A DNA stretch of 64,000 bases from Nocardioides sp. REDSEA-S33_B3 (GTDB lineage: Bacteria > Actinomycetota > Actinomycetes > Propionibacteriales > Nocardioidaceae), in contig LUPK01000002.1 in the NCBI GenBank assembly GCA_001627335.1, positions 1 to 64,000 on the forward strand. Direction: 5' to 3'. A program made the translations under genes and the position numbers. Of the stretch, positions 18,607 through 28,636 are shown piece by piece. Numbering within the stretch: the first letter of the stretch is position 1; each line of letters begins with the position of its first letter. A model generated the notes under the pieces. That model saw only the letters and a program-made list of their open reading frames with translations. It did no database searches and had not been told where the DNA came from.

Positions 18607-18641
18607 GGGACGGATCCTCCCATCGCGTGGCGCCGGCCACG

Positions 18642-18647
18642 TAGCGT
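18642..18647 (+). promoter_or_regulatory. -10 hexamer of leaderless promoter for decapeptide-repeat gene
   Basis: TAGCGT ends 6 nt before the ATG at 18654, matching the leaderless geometry seen elsewhere in the window. Confidence 0.55.
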
Positions 18648-18653
18648 GCTCCC

Positions 18654-19490
18654 ATGGCCCGTCCCCCTGCCGCGTTCGCCCTCGACGCCGCGCTGCTGCC
18701 CTGGCGGCTCGTGGTCGCCGCGACCCAGACGACCCTCCAGCTCGGCACCCTCGTCGCGCCTGACGGGCCGATCCGGCGTCCGGGCGGGTACGCCGACCTG
18801 GTGCTGCGGGTCATCGGCGAGCGCGGGTACGCCGAGCAGCTGGTCGACCTGCTGACCGACGAGGACGGCCCGATGCGACTGGCCGCGGTGGTCAACGAGC
18901 TCACCGCCCCCGACCGGCCGCTGGGCAGGATGCTGGCCCGGGACGGGGTCCTGGACCGCCTGCTCGCCGACGACGGTCCGCTGACCCGCCTCGTCGTGCG
19001 CGACGGCGTGCTCGACCGGCTGCTCGCGGCCGACGGACCGCTGGACCGCCTCCTCGGCGAGGACGGGGCGCTGGATCGGGTCGTGGCCGAGGAGGGCGTG
19101 CTCGAGCGGCTGCTGCAGCCCGGCGGCCCGGTCGACCGCCTCACCCAGCCCGGCGGGCTGCTGGAGCTGGTGCTGCGCCCCGGCGGCCTGGCCGACCGGA
19201 TGCTCACCGACGACGGGTTCGTCGAGCGCCTGCTCGCCGACGGCGGCACCCTGGACCAGCTGGTGGCCCTGGGCGACACGCTGGAGTCGATCCAGCCGCG
19301 TCTGGCCGAGCTGGCCGAGATCGTGCCGACCCTGTCGACCTCCGCGGACGCGCTCCACCGCGCCGTGGGTCCCCTCGGCGACCTCGCCGGCCGACTGCCG
19401 CTCAACCGCCGCCGCCCGCTCGCCGCCGGGACCCCCGCCGGGACCCCCGCCGGGACCCCCGCCGGAACCCCCGCCGGAACCCAGGCGTGA
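18654..19490 (+). CDS. Decapeptide-repeat protein of unknown function
   Basis: 278 residues, not recognised. Residues about 80-200 consist of some eleven 10-residue repeats of the form G-x-L-D-R-L-L-x-x-D (for example GVLDRLLADD, GPLDRLLGED). The strict spacing of Leu, Asp/Arg and Gly suggests a regular solenoid or helical stack. The N-terminal 45 residues include a hydrophobic stretch (FALDAALLPWRLVVAATQTT) that could touch the membrane. The C-terminus is five AGTP-type tetrapeptides encoded by a 12-bp repeat. The stop overlaps the methyltransferase start as GTGA, so the two proteins probably work together. Confidence 0.75.
   Translation: MARPPAAFALDAALLPWRLVVAATQTTLQLGTLVAPDGPIRRPGGYADLVLRVIGERGYAEQLVDLLTDEDGPMRLAAVVNELTAPDRPLGRMLARDGVLDRLLADDGPLTRLVVRDGVLDRLLAADGPLDRLLGEDGALDRVVAEEGVLERLLQPGGPVDRLTQPGGLLELVLRPGGLADRMLTDDGFVERLLADGGTLDQLVALGDTLESIQPRLAELAEIVPTLSTSADALHRAVGPLGDLAGRLPLNRRRPLAAGTPAGTPAGTPAGTPAGTQA
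19425..19484. repeat. 12-bp tandem repeat encoding AGTP
   Basis: Five copies of a 12-bp unit (gccgggaccccc and variants) at the 3' end of the decapeptide-repeat gene. Confidence 0.8.
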
Positions 19491-20338
19491 GCGACCGGCT
19501 GCCGCCGGTCACGCCCGACTCCCGCGACCACCCGCCACTGCCCCCGGTCCGGGCCGAGCGGCGCGACGTCGACGAGGCGGAGTCACGCGCGGCCAACGGG
19601 CCGGACTGGGACCGCTACGCCGACGACTACCAGGCCACCCACGGCGAGTTCCTCGGCGACGCCGGCTTCGTGTGGGGTCCCGAGGGGCTCACCGAGGCCG
19701 AGGCCGGGGTCCTCGGCGTCGTACGCGACAAGGACGTGCTGGAGGTCGGTTCCGGTGCCGGGCAGTGCTCCCGGTGGGTGCGCGCCCAGGGTGGGCGCGG
19801 CATCGGCCTGGACCTCTCCCACCGCCAGCTGCAGCACTCGCGACGGCTGGACGAGGTGACCGGGCTGGCCGTCCCGTCGGTGCGCGGCACCGCGACCGCG
19901 CTGCCCTTCCGCGACGCCAGCTTCGACGCGGTCTTCTCCTCCTTCGGGGCGCTGCAGTTCGTCGCCGACCTCGACGACGCGGTCGCGGAGGTCGCGCGGG
20001 TGCTCAGGCCCGGCGGCCGGTTCGCCTTCTCCATCACCCACCCCACGCGGTGGATGTTCCCCGACGACCCCGGGGACGAGGGTCTGGTCGCGTCCCAGTC
20101 CTACTGGGACCGCCGGCCCTACGTCGAGGTCGACGAGGCCAGCGGCGCGGTGTCCTACGTCGAGCACCACCGCACGCTGGGCGACTGGGTGGCGGTCCTG
20201 GCCGCCCACGGCTTCCGCCTCACCACCCTGCTCGAGCCGGAGTGGCCCGAGGGCCACGAGCGCGTCTGGGGCGGCTGGTCGGCCGTCCGGGGCCGGCTCA
20301 CCCCCGGAACAGCAGTGATCGGGTGCGACCTCGGCTGA
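19487..20338 (+). CDS. Class I SAM-dependent methyltransferase
   Basis: 283 residues. Motif I is DVLEVGSGAGQCSRWV, the acidic end of strand 2 is GIGLDLS, and FDAVFSSFGALQFVADLDDAVAEVARVLRPGGRFAFS covers motifs II-III (Methyltransf_11 type). An N-terminal 45-residue Pro/Arg-rich stretch precedes the domain. The GTG start overlaps the upstream stop by GTGA. The substrate is unknown; coupling to the decapeptide-repeat protein is the only clue. Confidence 0.85.
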   Translation: MSDRLPPVTPDSRDHPPLPPVRAERRDVDEAESRAANGPDWDRYADDYQATHGEFLGDAGFVWGPEGLTEAEAGVLGVVRDKDVLEVGSGAGQCSRWVRAQGGRGIGLDLSHRQLQHSRRLDEVTGLAVPSVRGTATALPFRDASFDAVFSSFGALQFVADLDDAVAEVARVLRPGGRFAFSITHPTRWMFPDDPGDEGLVASQSYWDRRPYVEVDEASGAVSYVEHHRTLGDWVAVLAAHGFRLTTLLEPEWPEGHERVWGGWSAVRGRLTPGTAVIGCDLG

Positions 20339-20352
20339 GGTCGCACCCGATC
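20317..20352. terminator. Bidirectional terminator
   Basis: Perfect 16-bp arms (20317-20332, 20337-20352) with loop GGCT. The methyltransferase stop codon lies inside the hairpin. It separates the methyltransferase from the convergent DUF3068 gene. Confidence 0.85.
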
Positions 20353-20376
20353 ACGGGTGCCGGGGGGAGATGAGGG

Positions 20377-21294
20377 TCAGCGACCGGCGCCGACGACCTC
20401 GCGCTCGCGGTGGGCCACCGGGCGGGCAGCCGGACGACGCATCATCAGGAAGCCGATCACCAGCAGCAGGCCACCGCCGACGAAGCCCACGATCGGCAGC
20501 ACGACCTCGATGACGGTGAGCAGCGACTTGTTGTCCTTGGCGTCGGCGACCGACGAGGCGACCTGGTCCTCGGTGAAGGCCAGCTGCAGGTCGAGGGCGG
20601 GGGTGCCGTCCTCCAGCCAGCGCTGCTGGTCCTCGGTCTGGTTGACGATAGAGCCGGTCTTCGGCTCGACGAAGATCTCCTTGGAGGTGGAGTACGTGCC
20701 CTGGGTGCCGGCGGCGATCTCCGCAGGCGCCTCGACGACGGAGACCTCGTAAACGTAGGCCTCGATGCCACCGATCTCCTCGGTGCGGTCGTAGACGGCG
20801 TCGACCGCGCGACCGAGCGTGCCGTCCCAGTAGGGGTAGGTCTTCTGCTCGGCGTTGAAGGGCCACTTGTTGACCAGGCCCTCGTGGGGCGTGGCGTCGG
20901 CCGGCAGGTCGATGCCCTCGTTGACGGCCTCGCCGCTGACGCGGTCGGTCGCGAAGACGTCCACCGAGGCGGTGATCATGTCCGCGGAGCCGTCGACGCA
21001 GGAGCGCTCGCCGCCGCGGTCGATCATCACACAGGAGGTGGAGACCCAGGCGACGACGTCGTCGGTCGAGACCTCGCTATCGGTCTTGGTGTCACTGATC
21101 GCGAAGATCGGGTTGCGCACCAGCTCGCCGGTGGAGGCGTCGAGCTTGCCCGCCTCGCCGTCGAGGTAGGTGATGGTCTTGACGTCCACCGGCGTCTTCT
21201 CCACCACGCCAGGGGCCCACACGAGACCCAGCAGGCCGGCGACGACCAGGAACCCTCCGAGGCCGAAGACGACACGGCCGATCCAACTACGCAC
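20377..21294 (-). CDS. DUF3068 (PorA-like) membrane protein, Rv0227c-like
   Basis: 305 residues. One N-terminal membrane helix (about 7-29), a large external domain, and a second helix (about 262-285) before a short basic tail. The domain sequence (TPVDVKTITYLDGEAGKLD, TYPYWDG, PKTGSIVNQTEDQQRW) fits DUF3068, the family of M. tuberculosis Rv0227c. Its role is unknown, but the gene is near AftD-type genes in mycobacteria as it is here. The GTG start follows a G-rich Shine-Dalgarno (GGGAGGG). Confidence 0.8.
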   Translation of the reverse strand: MRSWIGRVVFGLGGFLVVAGLLGLVWAPGVVEKTPVDVKTITYLDGEAGKLDASTGELVRNPIFAISDTKTDSEVSTDDVVAWVSTSCVMIDRGGERSCVDGSADMITASVDVFATDRVSGEAVNEGIDLPADATPHEGLVNKWPFNAEQKTYPYWDGTLGRAVDAVYDRTEEIGGIEAYVYEVSVVEAPAEIAAGTQGTYSTSKEIFVEPKTGSIVNQTEDQQRWLEDGTPALDLQLAFTEDQVASSVADAKDNKSLLTVIEVVLPIVGFVGGGLLLVIGFLMMRRPAARPVAHREREVVGAGR

Positions 21295-21432
21295 AATTCC
21301 CTCCCCAGGAAGAAGTCCCGTCCCCTCCCCAGGTGACGGTCATGCAACGGACCCACGCTACTGCACCGCGAACGTTTTCGTGGCATTCGCCACAAACCCC
21401 TCCCGGCCCCCGCGCTGTGCGACACTCGCGCG

Positions 21433-23271
21433 GTGCGTGGGGTGGAGGCTGCGCGGGACTCCCGTGGTGACGCCGTGTGGGTCCTCGGGCTGCTCATGAT
21501 CGCCCTGGCCACGCTGGGCCGTGCCTGGTCGCTCTACGGCTCGTGGTTCTACACCGACGACCACCGGCTGGCCGGTGACGCACTGGCCTCCCGCTCCCCC
21601 GCCGACCTGCTGGAGCCGTTCGACTCCCAGCTGATGCCGCTGGGACGGGCGCTCGCGTGGGTGGTCACGGCATCGGGCCAGGAGAGCTGGACCGCGGCGG
21701 CGACCACCACCCTGGTCGCCTCGACGATCGCCGGGCTGACGTGCCTGGTCGCCCTGGTGGTCCTCTTCGGCGCTCGACCAGCCGTTCTCGGCCTCCTGGC
21801 CGTCTACCTCACCTCGGCACTGACCCTGCCCGCGACGATGTGGTGGGCGGCCTCGCTCAACCAGCTGCCCCTGCAGGCGGTCCTCTGGGGCAGCGTGGCC
21901 ACCTGGGTGACCTACCTGCGGACCGGGAGGCTGCGCTGGCTCGCCGCGACGGGCGCGGTGCTGGTCGTCGGCTTCGCGGCGTACGTCAAGACCGCGCTGG
22001 TGCTGCTCCTGCTCGCGGCGCTGCTGGTCGGCTGGTTCACCGGGGGTGGGCCGGTGCGCCGGGTGCGCGAGGCGTTCGCCCGGGCGTGGCCGGCGGCCGT
22101 GGCGCTGGGCCTGGTGGCGGCGACGTACGCCGGCTACTACGCCACGCAGGTGCCGCAGGTGGTCGAGGAGGAGGTCGACGCCTCGGTCGCGGGCGACCTC
22201 GCCTGGCAGATGCTCGGGCGCACCCTGCCGACCATGCTGCTCGGCGGACCGTGGCGGTGGTCGAGCGACAACCCGCCGGTCAGCCGGGCCGACGCTCCCC
22301 CGGTCGCCGTCCTGCTCTCCTGGCTGGTGCTCGTCGGGCTGGCCGTCTGGCTGTGGCGTCGACGGACCCGCACCGGACGCTGCTGGCTGCTGCTGGGCGG
22401 CTACGCGCTGCTGGCCTACCTCCTGGTGGCGACCAGCCGGGCGCAGGTGATCGGCGCGGTGATCGGCACCGAGCCGCGCTACCTCACCGACGTCGCGCCG
22501 GTCGCCGTGCTGGCGCTGGGCCTGGCGGCACTCGGCCTCCCCGGGGCGCCCGGGTCCTCCGCCTCCCGTGACGCGACGGCGACCGACCCGGTCCCTCGCC
22601 CTGTCGCCCTCCCTGTCGCTCGCCCTGTCGCCCGCGCGGCGACGCCGGTGCTCCTCGCAGCCGTGGTGCTCGGCGGGCTCCTGTCCTCGTGGGGCTACGT
22701 GCACGTGTGGCACACCGACAACCCGGGCCGGGACTACCTCACCACCGCCACCGACTCGCTGGCGGGCGCCGGACCCGTCGACGTCGCGGACACGGTGGTG
22801 CCCGACGAGGTCGTGCCCGGCTACCACTTCCCACGCAACACCACGGCCTACCTCCTGCCGCTGCTGGTCGACAACGCGCGGTTCCCCGCCGCCAGCGAGG
22901 ACCTCCACGTGCTCGCCGACGACGGCCGCCTCGTGCCTGCCGGCGTCGAGGGCGAGATCCGCTCCGGGGCGGGCCCCGAGGAGGGCTGCGGGTGGCGGGT
23001 GCGGTCGGGGTGGACGACCGTGCCGCTGTCCGGGGAGACGATCGACCTGGTCTGGTGGCTGCGCATCGGCTACCTCGCCTCGACCGGCACCGACGTGCTG
23101 GTGCAGGTCGACGGTGGCGACCCGGTGCGCGCGCCGGTCGTGCAGGGACTGGGCGAGGTGCTGGTGCGCGTCGAGGGCGGCTTCGACAGCGTGCGGTTGG
23201 GCGGACTGCCCGAGGGCGAGACACTGTGCGTCGACGAGGTCGTCGTCGGGGAGCTGGAGGTGGCGCGATGA
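21433..23271 (+). CDS. Polytopic membrane protein, GT-C glycosyltransferase-like
   Basis: 612 residues with about ten to twelve membrane segments over residues 15-430 and a C-terminal external domain of about 180 residues. The first external loop has the acidic motif FYTDDHRL, in the position of the catalytic acidic residues in GT-C enzymes that use polyprenyl-phosphate sugars. Specific family membership is not certain. The stop overlaps the acyltransferase start (ATGA). The location beside AftD-type genes supports a role in envelope glycan assembly. Confidence 0.6.
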   Translation: MRGVEAARDSRGDAVWVLGLLMIALATLGRAWSLYGSWFYTDDHRLAGDALASRSPADLLEPFDSQLMPLGRALAWVVTASGQESWTAAATTTLVASTIAGLTCLVALVVLFGARPAVLGLLAVYLTSALTLPATMWWAASLNQLPLQAVLWGSVATWVTYLRTGRLRWLAATGAVLVVGFAAYVKTALVLLLLAALLVGWFTGGGPVRRVREAFARAWPAAVALGLVAATYAGYYATQVPQVVEEEVDASVAGDLAWQMLGRTLPTMLLGGPWRWSSDNPPVSRADAPPVAVLLSWLVLVGLAVWLWRRRTRTGRCWLLLGGYALLAYLLVATSRAQVIGAVIGTEPRYLTDVAPVAVLALGLAALGLPGAPGSSASRDATATDPVPRPVALPVARPVARAATPVLLAAVVLGGLLSSWGYVHVWHTDNPGRDYLTTATDSLAGAGPVDVADTVVPDEVVPGYHFPRNTTAYLLPLLVDNARFPAASEDLHVLADDGRLVPAGVEGEIRSGAGPEEGCGWRVRSGWTTVPLSGETIDLVWWLRIGYLASTGTDVLVQVDGGDPVRAPVVQGLGEVLVRVEGGFDSVRLGGLPEGETLCVDEVVVGELEVAR

Positions 23272-24518
23272 GCACGGTGGACCGGGCAACCACCCCCGCG
23301 GTCGAGACGCCGCCGGAGACGGCCACGACCTTCCCGCACGTGGACACGCTCCGCGCGGTCGGAGCGCTGGCCGTGCTGACCACGCACGTGGGCTTCTGGT
23401 CGGCGTCCTACGGCACCAACGGCACCGTCGGCGCCCTCCTCGCGCGCCTCGACGTGGGTGTCGCGCTGTTCTTCACCCTCAGCGGGTTCCTGCTCTCGCG
23501 CGCCTGGCTGAGCCGGGCGGCTGATGGTCGTGCCGCTCCCCGGACGGGCCACTACCTGTGGAAGCGCGCGCTGCGCATCCTGCCGGTGTACGTCGTGACC
23601 GTGACCCTCGCGCTCGCCCTCATCGACGCCAACAGGGGGCTGGGCTGGGGCGACCGACTGGCGACGTACCTCATGGCCTCGACGCTGGTCGACGCGACGT
23701 TCCCGGCCGGGCTCACGCACATGTGGAGCCTCGCGGTCGAGCTGCACTTCTACCTCCTGCTGCCGCTGCTGATGCTGCTCGGCGTCGGCCGCACCCTGCG
23801 ACCGGCCCGCGTGGTCGCCCTGCTGGTCGTGCTCACCGCGCTGAGCACCTGGTGGCACCTCCACGGCGGGGCGTGGGCGCTCGGCGACAGCCTGGTGGCG
23901 ACCCCGCAGTGGCTCGTCGGCTACCTCGACTGGTTCGCCGTCGGTATCGGCCTCGCGCTCGCCTCCGTGCTGCACGAGCACGGCCGGGGCGGCCGTGTCG
24001 TCGCCGGGCTGCGCTCGCTGGCGGCGCAGCCGGGGGTGTGCTGGCTGCTGGCCGGCTCCCTCATGCTGGTCGCGACCACGCCCCTGGCGGGCCCGCTGGT
24101 CCTCGACCCGCCCACCGACGCCGAGGCGCTCACCAAGAACCTGCTCTTCGCCGCCGTCGGCGGCCTCGTCGTGCTGCCGGCCGTCATGCGCGAGGTGCCG
24201 GCCACCCCCACGACCTACGACCGGGTCCTGCTGCACCCGGCGGCCCGGCACCTCGGCTTCACGTCGTACGGGCTGTTCTGCCTGCACGTACCGGTGCTGC
24301 ACCTGCTCACCGCCACCACGGCGTGGGAGCCGTTCCAGGTCGACTTCTGGCCGCTGTGGATCGCCACCCTGGTCGTCAGCGTCGTCGCGGCCGAGCTGGC
24401 CTACCGGCTCGTGGAGCGACCCGCGCTGCGTCTGAAGGGTCGCCACCCGCTGGCCCGTCGCCGGGAGGAGTCGGCCGCCATCGCGAGCGCCCCGAGCACC
24501 GGCACCAGCGCCAGGTAG
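23268..24518 (+). CDS. Acyltransferase family 3 membrane protein (OafA/YrhL type, Rv0228-like)
   Basis: 416 residues with about ten membrane helices. The N-terminal [21 protein letters not shown] carries the His of the family, and [15 protein letters not shown] is the second signature. These proteins O-acylate surface sugars using cytoplasmic acyl donors. The ATG overlaps the preceding stop (ATGA). The last 118 bp overlap the 3' end of the convergent aftD gene. Confidence 0.85.
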   Translation: MSTVDRATTPAVETPPETATTFPHVDTLRAVGALAVLTTHVGFWSASYGTNGTVGALLARLDVGVALFFTLSGFLLSRAWLSRAADGRAAPRTGHYLWKRALRILPVYVVTVTLALALIDANRGLGWGDRLATYLMASTLVDATFPAGLTHMWSLAVELHFYLLLPLLMLLGVGRTLRPARVVALLVVLTALSTWWHLHGGAWALGDSLVATPQWLVGYLDWFAVGIGLALASVLHEHGRGGRVVAGLRSLAAQPGVCWLLAGSLMLVATTPLAGPLVLDPPTDAEALTKNLLFAAVGGLVVLPAVMREVPATPTTYDRVLLHPAARHLGFTSYGLFCLHVPVLHLLTATTAWEPFQVDFWPLWIATLVVSVVAAELAYRLVERPALRLKGRHPLARRREESAAIASAPSTGTSAR

Positions 24519-27500
24519 GACGGCCAGGCCAGCGCCCCCGCCCAGCCGTCGGGGTCGCCCCACGGCCGGACGGCGTACGCCGCCCCCATCGCCAGCAACG
24601 GGCCCGCCAGCACCCATGGGAGCGCCTCCGCTGCTGCCGGGACGCGACGCAGCAGCACGGGCACGAGCAGGCCGAGCACGGCACCGAGGGCAGCACCGAC
24701 GGTCCCGGCCAGCAGGCCACCGACCAGCGTGGCGGTGAGCCCCGCCACGAACGGGCCGTGTCGTCGGGTGCCCAGCGCGGCCGGGCCGACGGGCTGCGCC
24801 CGGCGGCCTCGACGCCAGGTGGCGACGAGGGTCCCGAGGAGCAGCAGGACCAGGGTCAGCGCCCCCAGGCCGAGCCCGGCACGGTAGGGCAGGTCCGGGC
24901 CGAACGTGGCCACGACCCGGGTGTCCTCGGCGGGCGGCGCCGGCACCAGCCACGCCTGCTGCCAGCCGTCGACGGTCAGGTCACCCAGGCTCCCGCCCAC
25001 TGCGCCGCCCGAGGGGCCGTCGAGCTCGGCGGACCAGCCGGGGTTGGCGTTCTCGCGGGAGACCAGGACCCCGCCGCGTCCTTCCGGCAGGTCGAAGACC
25101 CGGGTCGCCGGCTCCTCAGCGACGGCGACCGGGGCCGGGTCCGGGCCGGAGGGCAGCGACCCGAGGACCACCGACACCGCCTCCACCGCGGCGGTGTCGG
25201 TCATCCGGATGCGCGTCTCCCCCGCCGTGAGCACGAGGGCGGGCTCGCGGCGCACGTCCCGACCGCACGGGCGCAGCTCGACGTCGTCGCCGGCCAGCAG
25301 CGTGGCGGGCGCGGCCACCAGGCGTGTCGGCACGACCCGGTCCCCCACCTCGAGGTCGGGGCCGGTGCCGCAGGAGAACCGACGGGGCTCCAACGACGGC
25401 TTCAGCGGCTCGTACGGCACCCCGAGCAGGCGCAGCTCGCTGATGCCGGCGCCGACCGGGCGTCCGACGCCGTCGAAGCCGAGGTCGCGGGTGGGCTCGG
25501 TGCCGAGCACCTGCAGGCGCAGCCGGTCGGTCGTCACCGGGTCCTCGGACAGGTCCGCCCGCCCCTCGACCAGGTCGACGTCGCGGGTGCCGCCGGGCCA
25601 GGTGAGCCGGAGCGCGGTCGGCCGGGACGCTGCGGTGTCGGGGTCGAGGCGGACGCGCAGGCCGGCGACGTCGCGCTCCTCCAGCCACGACACCTCGAGC
25701 GACGGGAAGTCCTCGGCGGGGTCCGCCACCCAGGTGGTCCCGGGGTCGCCGTCGATGGCGGCGAGCGCGCCGGCCCGGGGGTCCTCGACCGCGGTGGACG
25801 AGGCGCGCGCCGCGATGGCCCGTCCCTCGACCACGAGCGAGTCGAGCGCGGCCCCGGCGCGGGGTCGACCCCGCAGCGTCACCTCGTCGTACGTCGCCTC
25901 CGCGGGCAGCGTCACCACCCGGTCCAGGCCGTCGGGCTCCTCGTCCTCGACGGCTCGGCGCGAGTCGCAGCGGGTCTCCTCGCGGGTGCGTCGCAGGTCG
26001 GAGGCGACCACGCAGCCGGTCCGGGGATCACGGTCGGCCCGCAGAGCGATGACGTCGGGCTGGTCCCACACGGAGAGCCAGGACTCGGGGACGGCGGGCA
26101 GCACCCACGGACGTCGTACGTCGAGGTCGGGGACCTCGACCTCCGCGAGGTGCAGCGGCCGGTCCGGCACGGCAGACTCGACCCGCAGCGTCGTCGTGGG
26201 CCCGCCGTCGAGGAGGACCGCGCGGGTCTGACCGGGTCCGAGCGCGAGCTCCTCGGTCACTCCCGTGTCGGTGACGACCCGGACCCGCTGGTCCTCGAGC
26301 GCCTCGGGTCCACCGGTGATCGTCAGCCGCTCGACCGCACGCTCCTCCTCGAGGGTCACCTCCCACCACTGGGTGCCGGCGGCGAAGGGGCCGGTCCGGA
26401 AGGCGGTGCGCGGGTCCCCGTCCAGGGCCGCCCAGGGCTGCGCGCCACGGCGCACCGGACCCAGCGAGCTGGTCCAGGCGTCGGAGGAGGACGCGTCGAG
26501 CGCGGCGACCCCCTCGAGCCGCGCGGTGGTGCGCCAGCGCGCGTCCTGTGCCGGGTCCCCGATCTCGTAGTCGCGGGTGGGGTTGCCGTTGCGGCGCGGC
26601 GCGCCCGGCTCCAGGACCGGGCTGTCGGCGTCATGGGTGCGCGCGAACGCGTGCTCGCGCAGCCGGAGCCCGTCGGTGAGCACCAGCGGGCCCAGGACCG
26701 AGCGGAGGTCGTCGGCACTGGCGGACCCGAGGTCCTCGGGAAGGTCGACCGCCAGCACGCCGGGCCGCTCGTCCACGGCGCCGAGGTCCGCGAGGTCCGC
26801 GAGGTCCTCGGGCCCACCCACGACCACCGGGAGGTCCTCGGCCAGGACCGCCCGCTCGGCCCCCTCCACGGCCCACACCTCGACGGCGCGGTAGCGGGTC
26901 TGCCAGCCGCCGCCGACCACGACGCGCTCGCCCCCGGCGCCCTCGAGGCGCGCCTCGCCACCGAGGACCGGGCCGAAGGTCTCGGCCACCACGAGTCCCG
27001 GGGAGTCCTGCAGGGCCTGGCGCACCAGCAGCGGGTCGGGCACGTCGTCCGCGCGGGTCAGGTCGTTGCGCACCACCACGTAGCGCACCCCCGCCCGGGC
27101 GAGGGCGTCGGCGAGCCCGGGCGACCCGCGACCCTCGGCCAGGCGCCGCTCGATGCCGTCGAGCATCCGGACCTGCCCGGCCGGGACGAGGGGCACGACG
27201 TTGCGCACCGCCCAGCGGGAGTCCGCCAGCCACTGCAGCGGCTCGTCGTCGGGTGAGCCCCACTGGTAGCGACCGAACCCCGAGCCGGGCACCAGCAGCG
27301 CGGTCGCGTCCCCCTCGGTCGCGTCCTGCTCGTCCAACCACTGCGCGGTCGCGGACCAGTAGCCCGGCACGGCCACCACCGGCTCGCGAGGGGCGATCCG
27401 TCCGGTGAGGGCGGGCATCGCGCCGGCCACCACGACGGCGACCGCGGTCGCGGTGAGGACGGCGGTGCTCAGCCGCTGCTGACGGGTGGCACCGGAGCCG

Positions 27501-28636
27501 GTGCTCGACCCCGCGCGGAGCTGCTCGACGGCGTACGCGAGACCGATGACGAGGGGCAGCCGGATGATCGGGTCGAACTTGTGCACGTTGCGGATCGGCG
27601 AGAGGACGCCGTCGAGCAGGTCGTGCAGGGTCGCCGCGCCCCAACCCTGGACCGCGCCCTCGTGGCCGAGCGTGACCAGGACGAGCCCCACCGCCAGACC
27701 GCGGGCGAGGAACGCCCGGTGGGGGTTGCTGCGCAGCACCATCCCCGCGCAGCCGAGGAGCAGCAGCACCCCGGCGTCGAGCGCGAGGTAGGGCGTGCTC
27801 AGCAGGTCGCGCCCGGCCCGGGAGGTGGTGTCGATGTAGGCGACCCAGTTCGAGGTGCCGCGCAGGGCGTCGGCGACCGTCGTGGGGAACGTCGTGACCG
27901 AGGCCGTCTCGATCCAGTCCAGGAAGGGCGGGCTGTAGGCACCCATCACCGCCAGGGGGACCAGCCACCACAGCGTGCCGAGGAAGGTGAACACCGGCCA
28001 CCAGAGCATGAGCGCGCGACGGCGCGGACCGCGCGTGCGGGTCAGCAGCCACACGACGCCGAGCGGGATGACCGCGAAGGCGGCCGCGGCGTTGATGCCT
28101 CCGACGCACGCGACCGCGACACCGGCCCAGGCCGCTGCCAGGCGCGGGGAGCCACGCTCGGCGCCCACGACCAGGGGCAGCAGCACCCACGGCGCCAGCG
28201 CCATCGGCCAGCTCTCGCTAGAGATGGGCCCCAGCGTGGTGAGCATCCGCGGCGAGAGGGCGTAGGCGACGCCGGCAAGCAGGCAGGCGAGGTCGCTGCG
28301 CACCCCGAGCGCCCGCACCAGCCGGGCGGTCCCGGCGAAGGCGACCGCGAGGACCAGCCCCCACCACAGCCGCTGCACCACCCATCCCGGCAGCCCGGCG
28401 AGGACGCCGGTCAGGAAGAACGGGGCGGTCGGGAAGAGGTACCCGTAGGCCTGGTTCTGCAGCTGTCCGAACGCGCCCTCGCCGTCCCAGAGGTGCAGGG
28501 CGCGCACGACGAAGTCACCCGGTGCGGCGACCAGGTCGAACTTGGTGTCGGCCACGAGGTAGCCGGGGTCCTGGGTGAACGCGAGGCCGAGGAGCAGCCC
28601 GCACCCCGCCAGCACCCGCCAGGCGAAGGTGCTCAT
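24401..28636 (-). CDS. aftD: AftD-like alpha-(1->3)-arabinofuranosyltransferase
   Basis: 1411 residues, close to mycobacterial AftD. The N-terminal GT-C domain (about 1-450) has the AftD signature ADTKFDLV...LWDGEGAFGQLQNQAYGYLFP (written with a gap) and many membrane helices. The middle 800 residues are external and rich in beta-sandwich segments (discoidin/carbohydrate-binding type, for example AALDGDPRTAFRTG and AAIDGDPGTTWVAD). The C-terminus returns to membrane helices. AftD adds alpha-(1->3) branching arabinose to arabinan from decaprenyl-phosphoarabinose. The start ATG at 28636 overlaps the methyltransferase stop (TGATG). Whether this organism makes arabinan is not shown. Confidence 0.88.
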   Translation of the reverse strand: MSTFAWRVLAGCGLLLGLAFTQDPGYLVADTKFDLVAAPGDFVVRALHLWDGEGAFGQLQNQAYGYLFPTAPFFLTGVLAGLPGWVVQRLWWGLVLAVAFAGTARLVRALGVRSDLACLLAGVAYALSPRMLTTLGPISSESWPMALAPWVLLPLVVGAERGSPRLAAAWAGVAVACVGGINAAAAFAVIPLGVVWLLTRTRGPRRRALMLWWPVFTFLGTLWWLVPLAVMGAYSPPFLDWIETASVTTFPTTVADALRGTSNWVAYIDTTSRAGRDLLSTPYLALDAGVLLLLGCAGMVLRSNPHRAFLARGLAVGLVLVTLGHEGAVQGWGAATLHDLLDGVLSPIRNVHKFDPIIRLPLVIGLAYAVEQLRAGSSTGSGATRQQRLSTAVLTATAVAVVVAGAMPALTGRIAPREPVVAVPGYWSATAQWLDEQDATEGDATALLVPGSGFGRYQWGSPDDEPLQWLADSRWAVRNVVPLVPAGQVRMLDGIERRLAEGRGSPGLADALARAGVRYVVVRNDLTRADDVPDPLLVRQALQDSPGLVVAETFGPVLGGEARLEGAGGERVVVGGGWQTRYRAVEVWAVEGAERAVLAEDLPVVVGGPEDLADLADLGAVDERPGVLAVDLPEDLGSASADDLRSVLGPLVLTDGLRLREHAFARTHDADSPVLEPGAPRRNGNPTRDYEIGDPAQDARWRTTARLEGVAALDASSSDAWTSSLGPVRRGAQPWAALDGDPRTAFRTGPFAAGTQWWEVTLEEERAVERLTITGGPEALEDQRVRVVTDTGVTEELALGPGQTRAVLLDGGPTTTLRVESAVPDRPLHLAEVEVPDLDVRRPWVLPAVPESWLSVWDQPDVIALRADRDPRTGCVVASDLRRTREETRCDSRRAVEDEEPDGLDRVVTLPAEATYDEVTLRGRPRAGAALDSLVVEGRAIAARASSTAVEDPRAGALAAIDGDPGTTWVADPAEDFPSLEVSWLEERDVAGLRVRLDPDTAASRPTALRLTWPGGTRDVDLVEGRADLSEDPVTTDRLRLQVLGTEPTRDLGFDGVGRPVGAGISELRLLGVPYEPLKPSLEPRRFSCGTGPDLEVGDRVVPTRLVAAPATLLAGDDVELRPCGRDVRREPALVLTAGETRIRMTDTAAVEAVSVVLGSLPSGPDPAPVAVAEEPATRVFDLPEGRGGVLVSRENANPGWSAELDGPSGGAVGGSLGDLTVDGWQQAWLVPAPPAEDTRVVATFGPDLPYRAGLGLGALTLVLLLLGTLVATWRRGRRAQPVGPAALGTRRHGPFVAGLTATLVGGLLAGTVGAALGAVLGLLVPVLLRRVPAAAEALPWVLAGPLLAMGAAYAVRPWGDPDGWAGALAWPSYLALVPVLGALAMAADSSRRRASGWRPFRRSAGRSTSR

